Origin: Marinobacter sp. CHS3-4
Lineage (GTDB): Bacteria > Pseudomonadota > Gammaproteobacteria > Pseudomonadales > Oleiphilaceae
Reading direction: 5' to 3'
Assembly (NCBI RefSeq): GCF_030053415.1
Contig: NZ_JASGBJ010000001.1
Span: 1,054,001-1,118,000, forward strand
Length of the DNA stretch: 64,000 nt
The notes under the pieces are model-generated. The model was not told the origin of the DNA. It did not search any database and saw nothing but the letters and a program-made list of their open reading frames with translations. Shown piece after piece: positions 52,476-61,484 of the stretch (position 1 is its first letter; each line of letters begins with the position of its first letter). The position numbers and the translations under genes were made by a program.

Positions 52476-53753
52476 ATGACCCCTTGGAATAATTGGGCAG
52501 GGAATGTCCAGGCCTCGCCAGATGCCACGGTGCAGATTGATAGCGAACAGCATTTGGCTGACACGGTGGCAGAGTCCCAGCGCCCGGTCAGGGTGCGTGG
52601 TGCGGGGCACTCCTTTTCGCCTTTGCTGGAGGTTAACAGCGGATCCCACCTGTGCCTGAATAACCTGAATCATGTGTCTGCGGAAGCCGGCGCGCCACGT
52701 TCAGCCCGAATCGGGGCTGGCGTTCGGCTCCATGAGCTGACGCCGCAACTGAACCGAATGGGGCTGGCCCTTGATAACATGGGGGACATCGATGCCCAGG
52801 CGCTGGGCGGTGCGCTTGCAACGGCAACACACGGTACCGGGCAGACATTGCCCTGCTACTCGGCCATGCTCGAAGAAATGGTCCTGATTGATGGTCAGGG
52901 CCAGCGTCGGCGGTTGCGTCGTGACCTGGACGAAGAGCTGTTCCGGGCCATGGCGGTGGGCCTTGGAACCGGGGGCATTCTTGCCGAGGTGGTGATGTCC
53001 CTGGTGCCGACGTACCGGCTGTCGAAACGGCGGTTCCGCATCAGCCTGGAAGAGCTGTTGAGCGACTTTTCAGAGCAGATGTCGGCGGCGAGGCACGTGG
53101 AGTTTTTCTACATTCTGCACTCCGGCCATGCCCTTGGGCTGGCGAGCGATCTCACGGACCAGCCGGTGACCGATAAGCCGGAGGACACCGATCAGAAAGG
53201 GCTGCTGCAGCTACGCCAGGCGGCGCGGTTGTTGGGGTGGGCGCCACCGCTTAGGAAAAGGGTGCTGGCAGCGGCATTGCGCAGTCATAGCAGCGAACAG
53301 TTCGTGGCCGACTGGTTTCAGGCGTTTGCCAGCGACCGGGGCCGCATCCGCTTTAATGAGACCGAATACCACCTGCCTGCAGATGCCGCACCGGACGCTA
53401 TCCGTGAGCTGATCGACTGCCTTGAACGGAACTTCCCCGAGGTGTATTTCCCCATCGAGATACGCAGTGTGCGGGCCGATGACCTGTATCTGTCACCGTT
53501 CTATCAGCGTGACTCGGTGTCTGTTGCTGTGCACCATGAGGCGACAAAGCCATTTGCCCCAGTGCTGGCAGCCGTCGAACCCATCTTCAGGCGATACGGG
53601 GGCCGGCCGCACTGGGGTAAATCCCACACGCTGACCGCTGGGGAGCTACGCTCGCTGTATCCGCGTTTTGATGAGGCAGTCGCCGCCCGTCGCGAGCTGG
53701 ACCCTAAAGGGCTGTTCAACTCGCCCTACATTGAGCAACTGCTGGGGTTATGA
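52476..53753 (+). CDS. FAD-linked oxidase of the D-arabinono-1,4-lactone oxidase type
   Basis: A 425-residue flavoprotein: FAD-binding PCMH fold with VRVRGAGHSFSPLLEV (the His is the usual covalent FAD site), GDIDAQALGGALATATHGTG, and a C-terminal ALO domain ending RRELDPKGLFNSPYIEQLLG. Such enzymes oxidise sugar lactones or polyols with O2. The start follows AGGAAA. The gene overlaps the next (PLP fold) gene by four bases, suggesting a two-step pathway. Confidence 0.88.
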   Translation: MTPWNNWAGNVQASPDATVQIDSEQHLADTVAESQRPVRVRGAGHSFSPLLEVNSGSHLCLNNLNHVSAEAGAPRSARIGAGVRLHELTPQLNRMGLALDNMGDIDAQALGGALATATHGTGQTLPCYSAMLEEMVLIDGQGQRRRLRRDLDEELFRAMAVGLGTGGILAEVVMSLVPTYRLSKRRFRISLEELLSDFSEQMSAARHVEFFYILHSGHALGLASDLTDQPVTDKPEDTDQKGLLQLRQAARLLGWAPPLRKRVLAAALRSHSSEQFVADWFQAFASDRGRIRFNETEYHLPADAAPDAIRELIDCLERNFPEVYFPIEIRSVRADDLYLSPFYQRDSVSVAVHHEATKPFAPVLAAVEPIFRRYGGRPHWGKSHTLTAGELRSLYPRFDEAVAARRELDPKGLFNSPYIEQLLGL

Positions 53754-54892
53754 TGTTCAAAAACTACGGCGTTGCGCTGAAAGAAGCAGGAATAGAGCAT
53801 CCCGCACTGGTGCTGGACCTTGACGCCTTCCGTCAGAACCTGTCGTACCTCAACGACCATTTACCGGCGGGTTACCGGCGGCGTATTGCTGACAAGTCCC
53901 TGCCATCGAATCCTTTGCTGGCGGAGGTGATGACCGGGTTGGGGGCGCAGGCCACCATGTCGTTTCACCTGCCACTGACGAAACAGGTGCTGGCGCAATT
54001 TCCGGAGACGGATGTGTTAATGGGCAAGCCGGTTCCCGTCGGCGAAGCCGAGCGGTTTATAGCGGCGTGCCCGCAGGCCTCCCGGGTGACCTGGCTGATC
54101 GACAGTGAAAAACGGCTGGCGGAGTACCGGGCGCTCGCCTTGGCCGGGGCAGGCCTGGGGGCAGGTTTGGGGGCTGGTTTGAAAGTAGCGTTCGAAGTGG
54201 ATATCGGGCTTGGTCGCGGAGGCTTTGCCGAGCCGTCGGCTCTGACGCGGGCGCTTGAAAACAGCAGCCCGCTCACGGTCAGAGGCCTGATGGGCTACGA
54301 GGCCCACGTTAATGCCTTGCCGGCGATTCTGGGGAAGGGCGACACCGCGCAGCGCCGGGCTCAGGAACGGCTTGCGGAATTTGTTCAGCAGTTGCCCGTC
54401 GAGAGCCGCGAAATCATCAATACCGGCGGTTCAACTACGGCATTGATGCTTCCACAGACAGGTCCCGCAAACGACCTGACCATCGGCTCTGCGGTCGTCA
54501 AGCCGTCGCATTTTGACCAGCCCTGCAATCAGGTCTTGAAACCGGCCATGTTTATTGTCACGCCAGTGCTGAAGTCTCATCCGCACGGTTTGCCCGGGCA
54601 TCCGGTTCTTTCGCAGTGGCTTCGTCGGTTCAGGCTGATTGATCCGCAAATCGCGTTTATCTATGGCGGGAACTGGATGGCGGAACCGATCTGGCCAGAG
54701 ACGCTGAAAACCAGCCCCTTCTATGGCGTGTCATCAAACCAGCAAGGTTTCACCCTTCCGGGGGGAACCCGCGTGCCGGATCATGTGGTCCTTCGGCCGA
54801 CCCAGTCTGAAGCTCTGATCAGTCAGTTTCCGTGCCTGACTGTCTACAAGGACGGACAGATTACCGATCAATGGTCGACCCTCAGGTCGTAA
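53750..54892 (+). CDS. PLP-dependent alanine-racemase-fold protein (DSD1 / D-threonine-aldolase-like)
   Basis: A 380-residue fold-type III PLP enzyme: N-terminal barrel with HPALVLDLDAFRQNL and a lysine in IADKSLPSNPLL as likely Schiff base, FEVDIGLGRGGF, and a C-terminal beta domain. The DSD1 family includes D-serine dehydratase and low-specificity D-threonine aldolase; here the metal-site end is not clearly conserved, so the reaction is open. An imperfect 12-bp repeat encodes GAGLGAGLGAGL (about residues 132-143). It overlaps the upstream oxidase, so co-expressed. Confidence 0.8.
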   Translation: MMFKNYGVALKEAGIEHPALVLDLDAFRQNLSYLNDHLPAGYRRRIADKSLPSNPLLAEVMTGLGAQATMSFHLPLTKQVLAQFPETDVLMGKPVPVGEAERFIAACPQASRVTWLIDSEKRLAEYRALALAGAGLGAGLGAGLKVAFEVDIGLGRGGFAEPSALTRALENSSPLTVRGLMGYEAHVNALPAILGKGDTAQRRAQERLAEFVQQLPVESREIINTGGSTTALMLPQTGPANDLTIGSAVVKPSHFDQPCNQVLKPAMFIVTPVLKSHPHGLPGHPVLSQWLRRFRLIDPQIAFIYGGNWMAEPIWPETLKTSPFYGVSSNQQGFTLPGGTRVPDHVVLRPTQSEALISQFPCLTVYKDGQITDQWSTLRS

Positions 54893-55058
54893 CTCACCTG
54901 TCGGTGAGGCATCGTGATCTGCGAGAGGCATTTATGTGTCGACAATATTTACACATGAGGCCGGAGGGAAAATTTAGATCCTTTTATTTCAGTGCTTTGC
55001 AGGCCTGGCTCGAATCGTGCTCTCTATAGAATCACAAACTCGAGAAAGGGCTAAAAAG

Positions 55059-55673
55059 ATGAGACTTCCGTTATTAACGTCGCTGTTCACCAGCGCTTTG
55101 TTGTCATTCGGAGCGCAAGCCACCGTTATTTTCCAGGATAACTTTGATTCCGAGGGCATTGCCGGTAACTCGGTGCTGGATTACAACAGCTTTGATAAAT
55201 GGTCGGTGTCAGATGGCACTGTCGATCTGCTTGCTGACCCCAATGGGTGGAACATCGACTGCGCTGGCGGAACAGGTAAGTGTGTCGATATGGATGGATC
55301 CACCGGCAATGCAGGCGTTTTAACGTCCGATCTGATTTCACTGGATGCAGGTACGTACACACTGGCTTTCGATATTTCTGGCAACCAGCGCAATGGCAGC
55401 AATGATTCGATGGACGTGACTCTTGGAGGCTTTCTGAACGAAACTTTCAATCTGAGTGCCAGCGCTCCGTGGCAAACGATCACCCGTAGCTTCACCGTGA
55501 CCACGCTGACCACGAATTCGCTAATCTTCAATCACGATGGCGGAGACAACATCGGCATCATTCTCGATAACGTCTCCCTGGCGTCTGTCTCTGTTCCTGA
55601 GCCAGGAACCTTGGCGCTTCTGGGCCTTGGGCTTCTGGGCCTGGGTGCCACGCGCAAGCGCAGAGCTGCCTGA
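55059..55673 (+). CDS. PEP-CTERM sorting-signal protein
   Basis: A 204-residue exported protein. Signal peptide cleaved near GAQA-TV; beta-rich middle (about 25-175) resembling carbohydrate-binding jelly rolls. The C-terminal PEP-CTERM signal is VPEPGTLALLGLGLLGLGAT plus RKRRAA. Exosortase (EpsH) cuts such signals and moves the protein to the surface or exopolysaccharide. No exosortase is in the window. The ATG at 55059 follows GAAAGGG. Confidence 0.9.
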   Translation: MRLPLLTSLFTSALLSFGAQATVIFQDNFDSEGIAGNSVLDYNSFDKWSVSDGTVDLLADPNGWNIDCAGGTGKCVDMDGSTGNAGVLTSDLISLDAGTYTLAFDISGNQRNGSNDSMDVTLGGFLNETFNLSASAPWQTITRSFTVTTLTTNSLIFNHDGGDNIGIILDNVSLASVSVPEPGTLALLGLGLLGLGATRKRRAA

Positions 55674-55700
55674 AGCTAGAGTTACCGTAGTGCCCGAATC

Positions 55701-55732
55701 CCTAAAGGCCGGCCCTGATGCCGGCGTTTAGG
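55701..55732. terminator. Strong hairpin after the PEP-CTERM gene
   Basis: Thirteen-base arms (CCTAAAGGCCGGC and GCCGGCGTTTAGG, one mismatch) around a 6-base loop, 28 bases past the stop. No T-run follows on the + strand, but the stem is strong enough to act as a terminator or mRNA end. Confidence 0.6.
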
Positions 55733-55819
55733 GGGGTTCCGCAACCTATTAGCCCGCTTGATTTCCCACCATGTGCCCTGATTATTTGAACCATTAGTTC
55801 ATTCAGAGGCAGATCTTCC

Positions 55820-56263
55820 ATGACTGACATCCGACACGTTGTGTGTCCCCATTGCCACAAAACGAATCGTGTACCGGCCGACAAGCTTTCTGCCGGCGGT
55901 AACTGTGGTGCATGCAAGCAACCGCTGTGGCCGGATTCTGTTCTGGAACTGACAGAGCAGACCTTTGCAGCCCACACCGGGCGCAGCGATGTGCCCGTGC
56001 TGGTGGATTTCTGGGCCAGCTGGTGCGGCCCGTGTAAGGCGATGGCGCCCCAGTATGAGCAGGCGGCAAAGGAATGGCGGGGCAAGGTTCGCTTTGCCAA
56101 ACTCAACACCGAACAGGCGCCTGGGCCGTCCAGCCAGTTTGGAATTCGCAGCATTCCCACGATGATTCTGTTCCAGGGCGGCCGGGAAATTGCCCGCCAG
56201 AGTGGTGCTATGAACAGTGCGCAGATCAGCCAGTGGTTGCAGTCGAAGGGCATTCGAAACTGA
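55820..56263 (+). CDS. trxC: Thioredoxin 2
   Basis: A 147-residue TrxC: N-terminal zinc ribbon (C9-x2-C12 and C29-x2-C32), then a thioredoxin domain with active site WCGPC (C69, C72), FWASWCGPCKAMAPQYEQ and cis-Pro IRSIPTMILF. A cytoplasmic disulfide reductase, often induced by oxidative stress. Standard length. The 95 bases to the next gene contain the TTAACGGCATAG..ATTGGCG motif. Confidence 0.94.
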   Translation: MTDIRHVVCPHCHKTNRVPADKLSAGGNCGACKQPLWPDSVLELTEQTFAAHTGRSDVPVLVDFWASWCGPCKAMAPQYEQAAKEWRGKVRFAKLNTEQAPGPSSQFGIRSIPTMILFQGGREIARQSGAMNSAQISQWLQSKGIRN

Positions 56264-56336
56264 ATGACGTCGGTGTGCCTTCCGTCCTTTCGGCCCTTTA
56301 AGAACAACTTGTCTGACATGCTGTTACCCTGATGGA

Positions 56337-56356
56337 GTTAACGGCATAGAATTGGC
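56337..56356 (+). repeat. Second copy of TTAACGGCATAG..ATTGGCG
   Basis: TTAACGGCATAGAATTGGCG differs from 45438-45457 at one base and lies just before the flavoprotein gene at 56359. It is probably a fragment of the same dispersed element. Confidence 0.5.
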
Positions 56357-56358
56357 GC

Positions 56359-57543
56359 ATGGAAGGGACCAGTTTGGTGGAAAAGTCTTATGACGTGATC
56401 ATCGTGGGCGCAGGTTCGGCGGGGTGCGCAGCGGCGTTGTTGTACGCCCGGGCGGGCGTGTCTGTGGCGCTGGTTGAAAAGGCCTCCGCGATCGACGCCT
56501 ACAAACCCTTGTGTACCCATTACGTTCAGCCTGGTGGTGTGGCGGTGCTCAAGGACCTGGGGGTCTACCAAACGTTGCTGGACAAAGGCGCTGTTCTCGG
56601 TGGCATGCGTTTCCGCTCGCCCTGGGGCGAGTTTTTACTGCCCCAGCTCGGTAAGGGGCAAGGTCTCAATATACAGCGGTCAGTTCTCGACCCCCTTTTG
56701 CGCCAACGGGCCAGTGATCACCCCCTCGTGGATCTGTACCTCGGAGTTCGCATCCGCGAGTTGGTTCAGGCAGACGATCGCTTCTCCGGTCTGATTTTGG
56801 AAAGCTCATCGGATGGCAGGTGCGAACTGTCTTCTCGCCTGCTGGTTGCTGCCGACGGTCGTAATTCAACAGTGACTCATATGGCGGGCATCAAACCCCG
56901 TCGAACACGTAATGATCGGATCAGTTTTTTTGCTTATTACCAGGGCTTGGCCCCCCGTGAGAGCGCTGATGTTCAGGTCTGGTCGGTGGGCCGGGGAGAG
57001 TCGTATGTTGCCGCTTTCCCCAATGAACCCGATCTTACTCTGATTAGTTGTTACGTGCCGGAGGCTCACGATCAGCAGTGGCGGGGCCGAAAGCAGGAGT
57101 GTCTTGAAGAGATGGTCGCGAGTCAGATGGGCACGCCCGATCTGCGCAGCGGTCGGCTGGTTTCGCCGCTGATGAGGGCACGGCGATTGGCATCGATGTG
57201 GCGTTCGGTCAGTGGCCCGGGTCTGGCCTTGGTGGGGGATGCGGGCGTGGCGGTTGATCCACTGGCTGGCGTGGGTATCACCTGGGCGCTGGAGTCGGCC
57301 CGTCTTCTGGTTCGTTGTACGGCGGCCCCATTGTATAAAGCGTCCAGCGACCACTCACTGCAGCGCTCATTGACGATCTATCGCGGCCGCCACTGGCTCT
57401 GGTTTGCTCCCCAGTACGCACTTATTTCCAGCTTTTCCCGCGTGAAACCATACAGTCCTTTGACGCGTGGCGTTCTGAGATTACTGGGGCGCCGGGCGCG
57501 ACATCGGGGCTGTTACCACCCTCGCAACCGATGCAGTCCCTAG
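56359..57543 (+). CDS. FAD-dependent oxidoreductase (geranylgeranyl-reductase / monooxygenase type)
   Basis: A 394-residue flavoprotein of the PHBH fold: dinucleotide site YDVIIVGAGSAGCAAALLYA, a central LLVAADGRNSTVTHMAGI segment, and late GLALVGDAGVAVDPLAGVGI (the second FAD motif). It could be a hydroxylase or a prenyl-group reductase. GTG at 56377 preceded by AAGGGA is an equally likely start. The last ~30 residues are basic (RLLGRRARHRGC). Converges with and touches nnrU. Confidence 0.8.
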   Translation: MEGTSLVEKSYDVIIVGAGSAGCAAALLYARAGVSVALVEKASAIDAYKPLCTHYVQPGGVAVLKDLGVYQTLLDKGAVLGGMRFRSPWGEFLLPQLGKGQGLNIQRSVLDPLLRQRASDHPLVDLYLGVRIRELVQADDRFSGLILESSSDGRCELSSRLLVAADGRNSTVTHMAGIKPRRTRNDRISFFAYYQGLAPRESADVQVWSVGRGESYVAAFPNEPDLTLISCYVPEAHDQQWRGRKQECLEEMVASQMGTPDLRSGRLVSPLMRARRLASMWRSVSGPGLALVGDAGVAVDPLAGVGITWALESARLLVRCTAAPLYKASSDHSLQRSLTIYRGRHWLWFAPQYALISSFSRVKPYSPLTRGVLRLLGRRARHRGCYHPRNRCSP

Positions 57544-58115
57544 GTTACCACCGGGGGTACTCCGATCAGCGCCTGGTGCAGCCAGACCACAAACAGGCCG
57601 TAAACGATCAGTCCGCCGACCACCGCGATGGCATCGTTCATTGGCGTACCGGGCAACGCCGGGGTCTTGCGGGGCTGGCGTCGTTTCAGGGAAATACGGT
57701 CGGCCACCGCCCAGGCCAGGAAGCCTCCAAACAGCAACACATCCGCTAGCATGCCATTGGCCAACAAATGAGCCAGTGCCCACAGTTTTACCGCAATTAA
57801 CATGGGGTGCTTGAGTGTCCGGCGGATATGCCCCGGCAGGTAGGTTGCAAACAGTAAGGGGAATACCGGTAGCAGCAACAGTAACGCAACGTGCCGCAGC
57901 CACATCGGGGGAGAGTAGAGCACCTCAGGCGTAAGCCTGGCCTGTCCGTAGCCCCAGATAATCAGGATGAGGCCCAGCAGGGCAATCAGGGAATACAATC
58001 CTTTAAAGGGCCCTTCTCCGAGTCTGGCTATCATCCGGTTGCGCCATGGGTCCGCAAAAATCGAGACCGAGTGTACCCCCAGAAATATCACCAGACCGAG
58101 AATTAATAACGTCAT
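57540..58115 (-). CDS. nnrU: NnrU family membrane protein
   Basis: A 191-residue protein with five or six TM helices and the NnrU/MddA-like features GVHSVSIFADPWRNRMIARL, HIRRTLKHPMLIAVKLWALA and HLLANGMLADVLLF. NnrU was first linked to nitric-oxide reduction; related proteins methylate thiols. No denitrification genes are nearby. I chose the ATG at 58115 following AAGGA; the ATG at 58271 adds 52 residues without a match. Confidence 0.86.
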   Translation of the reverse strand: MTLLILGLVIFLGVHSVSIFADPWRNRMIARLGEGPFKGLYSLIALLGLILIIWGYGQARLTPEVLYSPPMWLRHVALLLLLPVFPLLFATYLPGHIRRTLKHPMLIAVKLWALAHLLANGMLADVLLFGGFLAWAVADRISLKRRQPRKTPALPGTPMNDAIAVVGGLIVYGLFVVWLHQALIGVPPVVT

Positions 58116-58391
58116 CACACATTCCTTGTAGCAACCAGACCGAATTTTAGAGAGCTTAGCCGAGGTGTACGATCGCGCAAAGGCGGTCGCGGTATTCCTC
58201 AGCAAGGCCATGCGATAGTTTGCAAATGCAATAAATAATGTCGCATTATTAAAGAAGCGTAATCGAGTCAATCCAGCGATTCCTCTTTTAATCCTGGATA
58301 TCTCGTCAAAGTATGAATCGTTCTGAATGGTGAATGGAGTTTGTCATAGGGAGTTGCTCTCCATCTTGAGGTTACACAGGAGGAGAAACCG

Positions 58392-59147
58392 ATGATTGTT
58401 CAAGCTCTCAAGAAACGCATTCTACCGCCGATCCTATGTGCAACAGTGCTAGTCGGCTCGGCGTCCGCACTGGCAGACTCGTATGTTGTTGGCGTTGAAA
58501 ACGTCGATTATTACCCTCTCTACACATCCAGTGGCAGCAGCTATAGCGGATTTGGCCATGATGTTCTGGACGCATTCGCGGACGCCAGCGGGCACCAACT
58601 AAGCTACAAGCCTCTACCCGTGGCACGGTTGACAGCCGAATTTCTTGAAGGGAATACCGACTTGAAATTCCCGGACAATCCCAATTGGGCAGCAGGCGCG
58701 AAACAAGGAAAAGGTGTTGTCTACAGCGATCCTGTTCAGTCTTACGTCGATGGCACGATGGTTCTTCCCGAGAATAAGGGGCGTGGAGTGGAGGCAATTA
58801 ACAGCCTGGGCATCGTCCGAGGTTTCACTCCCTGGGATTACAAAGGTCTCATCGATCAAGGCAAGGTGAAACTGCAAGAAGTTTCGAATCTTGCGTCACT
58901 GATCAAAATGGCCCGAGGTGGCAGGGTGGACGGCATCTATTTTAACGTGGACGTAGCCCGCCATGCTCTTGAGGAAGACCTGGGAGCCCCCGGCGCGCTC
59001 GTATTCGACCCCCAGTTGCCAAAGACTCGCTCTACCTACCATCTGTCCACAATACAGAATCCTGAAGTTATCGAAGAATTTAACGAATTTCTTGAAACCA
59101 ACGCGGATGCGTTAGAGGCAATCCGCCAGAAATACGGATTGGATTAA
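58392..59147 (+). CDS. Orphan periplasmic solute-binding protein (SBP_bac_3 type)
   Basis: A 251-residue protein with a signal peptide (cleavage near ALA-DS). The binding fold begins YVVGVENVDYYPLYTSSGSS; later segments are GRVDGIYFNVDVARHALEE and STYHLSTIQNPEVIEEFNEF. The ATG follows AGGAGGAG. No transport partners are adjacent. It is probably functional as a sensor or transporter subunit with distant partners. Confidence 0.8.
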   Translation: MIVQALKKRILPPILCATVLVGSASALADSYVVGVENVDYYPLYTSSGSSYSGFGHDVLDAFADASGHQLSYKPLPVARLTAEFLEGNTDLKFPDNPNWAAGAKQGKGVVYSDPVQSYVDGTMVLPENKGRGVEAINSLGIVRGFTPWDYKGLIDQGKVKLQEVSNLASLIKMARGGRVDGIYFNVDVARHALEEDLGAPGALVFDPQLPKTRSTYHLSTIQNPEVIEEFNEFLETNADALEAIRQKYGLD

Positions 59148-59298
59148 CGTTAGCGGAGCTTCCGGTCGCTTCGTCGCCGGCGACCAAGTCGACCCAGCCA
59201 ATGCTGGTTCTCTGGTGATAAAGCGTTACAAAAATCATAAGGCGAAGACTGAAAGGCTGATTTATCTTTCACTTCTTACGGATTACAGGAGGGTTTTC

Positions 59299-60015
59299 AT
59301 GAAAGCGTTATTTACTGCACTGGTAATGACGGCAGGCCTTGGCATGAGCGCTGCTAATGCCGAAACCGTCACGATTGCAACCGGAGAGTGGGAGCCATAT
59401 CTGGGAGAGGATTTGAAGGGCGGCGGTCCGGTGGCTGAACTGGTTTCAGCCGCGTTCAAGAATCAGGGGTGGGACGTGAGCTTCGAATACTTCCCTTGGA
59501 AGCGTGGCTTCGAGATGACTTCGAGCGGGAAAATAGATGCGTCTATCGTCTGGAGTCGTAATGACGAACGGGCAGCTGAGGTGAACTTCAGCGATCCTGT
59601 GATAAACCTGGATACCGTCATTTTTCACACGAAAGGAAGCCCGGTGGAGTGGCAAAATGAGAGCGACCTGAAAAACGTCCATATGGGTGGCGTGATTGGC
59701 TACGACTACGGCTTCGTCAAGGAAGAAGACGGATACAATCTAAGTCGGGTCAGTGAAGCTGCCAGCAACTACAAAAAGATGGTTTCTGGCCGCGTAGATG
59801 CGGTACTCGAAGAGCGTCTTGTTGGTCAACAGATTGTGAAGGAACTCGGCGTGGGCGATAAGGTTGTCACCAACCCGAAACCGATCAAGTCCAAACCGTA
59901 CTTTCTGGTGGTAGGCAAAGAAAATCCCCGCCACGCTGAAATACTGGACACATTCAATCGCGGGCTCGAGGAACTGAGGGCCAACGGTCAGTACGACACA
60001 ATCCTTGACCGTTGA
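59299..60015 (+). CDS. Orphan periplasmic solute-binding protein (SBP_bac_3 type, PWKRG group)
   Basis: A 238-residue protein with a signal peptide (cleavage near NA-ETV). Family-3 binding fold starting VTIATGEWEPYLGEDLKGGG, with FPWKRGFEMTSSGKIDASIV, GVIGYDYGFVKEEDGYNL and SGRVDAVLEERL. The PWKRG motif is shared with the protein at 48352. I chose the ATG at 59299 after AGGAGG. The 151-base gap to the previous binding protein allows co-transcription. Confidence 0.85.
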   Translation: MKALFTALVMTAGLGMSAANAETVTIATGEWEPYLGEDLKGGGPVAELVSAAFKNQGWDVSFEYFPWKRGFEMTSSGKIDASIVWSRNDERAAEVNFSDPVINLDTVIFHTKGSPVEWQNESDLKNVHMGGVIGYDYGFVKEEDGYNLSRVSEAASNYKKMVSGRVDAVLEERLVGQQIVKELGVGDKVVTNPKPIKSKPYFLVVGKENPRHAEILDTFNRGLEELRANGQYDTILDR

Positions 60016-60080
60016 AGCAGCTGTTTCTGTGCGGCGGCTGGAAAGCCGCCGCACCCCGAAGCGGGCATATCTGAAATGGA

Positions 60081-61436
60081 TCAGTGCGGTGCTATTTTGG
60101 TTTTGGGGAGCCATAGGCTCATGATTGCGGATAGCACTATGGCAACGGTAAACAGCCGGATCATGATGTCGTGGCGCGCCACGCTGACGATTTGATCGTC
60201 CCCCAGGACCGCGCCGAGCACTAGTATACTCAAAATGCCGCCCAGATAACGCATCGTGGAACTGACGCCGGCGGCCATTCCAGCCTGTTCGGGCTCGACG
60301 GCGCTCATCGAGGCTGACTGTGCAGGCGCGTTGCACAAGCCAAGGCCCAACCCAGACATCAGCAGGGCTGGCATCGCGCCCAGCGGGGATTCAAACGAAT
60401 CAATGCCCCAGAGCAGACCAACGCCTGTCAGCAGCAACACACTTCCCAGAAGCGCCGCACTGCGTGCACCGATCCGGTCGGTCAGTTGTCCACCCAAGGG
60501 CGCGGCAACGACCATGCCGATCATCATGACGAAGAGCATGTAGCCGATGTCCCGTGGCTCCGTCATGCGGAATACGGAAAAGAATTGCGGCAACTGAAAC
60601 AGCAATCCATACATTGCAAAGTTCTGCAGAGCGATGATCAGCGTTCCTGCGGTAAACGGAGGTAGGGAAAACAGGTGCGGATCAAAGACCGGTGCTGAGG
60701 TTTTCGCCTCCCATTTGATGAAGGCTGCTCCGGCAACGGCCGCCGCCAGCACCACGGCCATGAATACAGCCCCTTCAAGTTTGCTGGCCACGATCAGCAA
60801 CGTCAGTGACAGCGCCAGTAGCCCGATGCCCATAAAATCGAGCGACCTTGTCAGCGTTCTCAGTGGTCGCTGAGCCGCTGTGTTTCCTGCAGGCAGGGGA
60901 TACCGATGGAGCAGAAGCGCAGAGACAGCCAGAAAGGGCACATTGGCAACAAACACAGCGCGCCAGCCAAAAAGGCTCACGATCTCACCGCCCAGGACGG
61001 GCCCGCAGGCTGCGGCAATGGCCATTGTAGCGCCAAACAAGCCAAAGACACGGCCACGTCGCCCTTCGGGCACATGCAGGCGCAACAGGGCGAGGGTTGC
61101 CGGAACCACCAGGGCACCGGCGACGGCCATCAGGCAGCGCGACAGAAACAGGAAGCTGACACCCTGCGCCAGAACCCCGAAAGCCGCGCCAATTAAATAA
61201 AGGCCGATACCGGTCCACAGGATGCGCGAATGCCCGACGACATCGCTGATCTTTCCCGCCGGCCCCAGGCAAACCACGTTGACAACCAGATAACCGGTGA
61301 CCAGCAAGCCCGTGATCAACACGAGATCTGCACTGATTCCGAGGCTGATGGACGGCAGCGCCACGGCGATCAGCGTCGAACACAGCGGCGCCTGGGCGGA
61401 GGCCATCAGCAGGCCTGCCATACTTGCGGTATTCAT
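60081..61436 (-). CDS. MFS exporter (14-TM DHA2-like)
   Basis: About 451 residues with 12-14 TM helices. It has the MFS motif A region GKISDVVGHSRILWTGI and a later GGQLTDRIGARSAALLGSVL; SMSAVEPEQAGMAAGVSSTM is typical of DHA2 multidrug exporters. The start is uncertain: ATG at 61436 or TTG at 61463, neither with a good ribosome site. It is the last gene of a minus-strand set with two PEP-dependent phosphotransferase pieces, so it may export what that pair modifies. Confidence 0.83.
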   Translation of the reverse strand: MNTASMAGLLMASAQAPLCSTLIAVALPSISLGISADLVLITGLLVTGYLVVNVVCLGPAGKISDVVGHSRILWTGIGLYLIGAAFGVLAQGVSFLFLSRCLMAVAGALVVPATLALLRLHVPEGRRGRVFGLFGATMAIAAACGPVLGGEIVSLFGWRAVFVANVPFLAVSALLLHRYPLPAGNTAAQRPLRTLTRSLDFMGIGLLALSLTLLIVASKLEGAVFMAVVLAAAVAGAAFIKWEAKTSAPVFDPHLFSLPPFTAGTLIIALQNFAMYGLLFQLPQFFSVFRMTEPRDIGYMLFVMMIGMVVAAPLGGQLTDRIGARSAALLGSVLLLTGVGLLWGIDSFESPLGAMPALLMSGLGLGLCNAPAQSASMSAVEPEQAGMAAGVSSTMRYLGGILSILVLGAVLGDDQIVSVARHDIMIRLFTVAIVLSAIMSLWLPKTKIAPH

Positions 61437-61484
61437 TCGGATGGCAGCGTTGTTGGCGCTCAAAGTGTCGTCCCGATATTGCCG

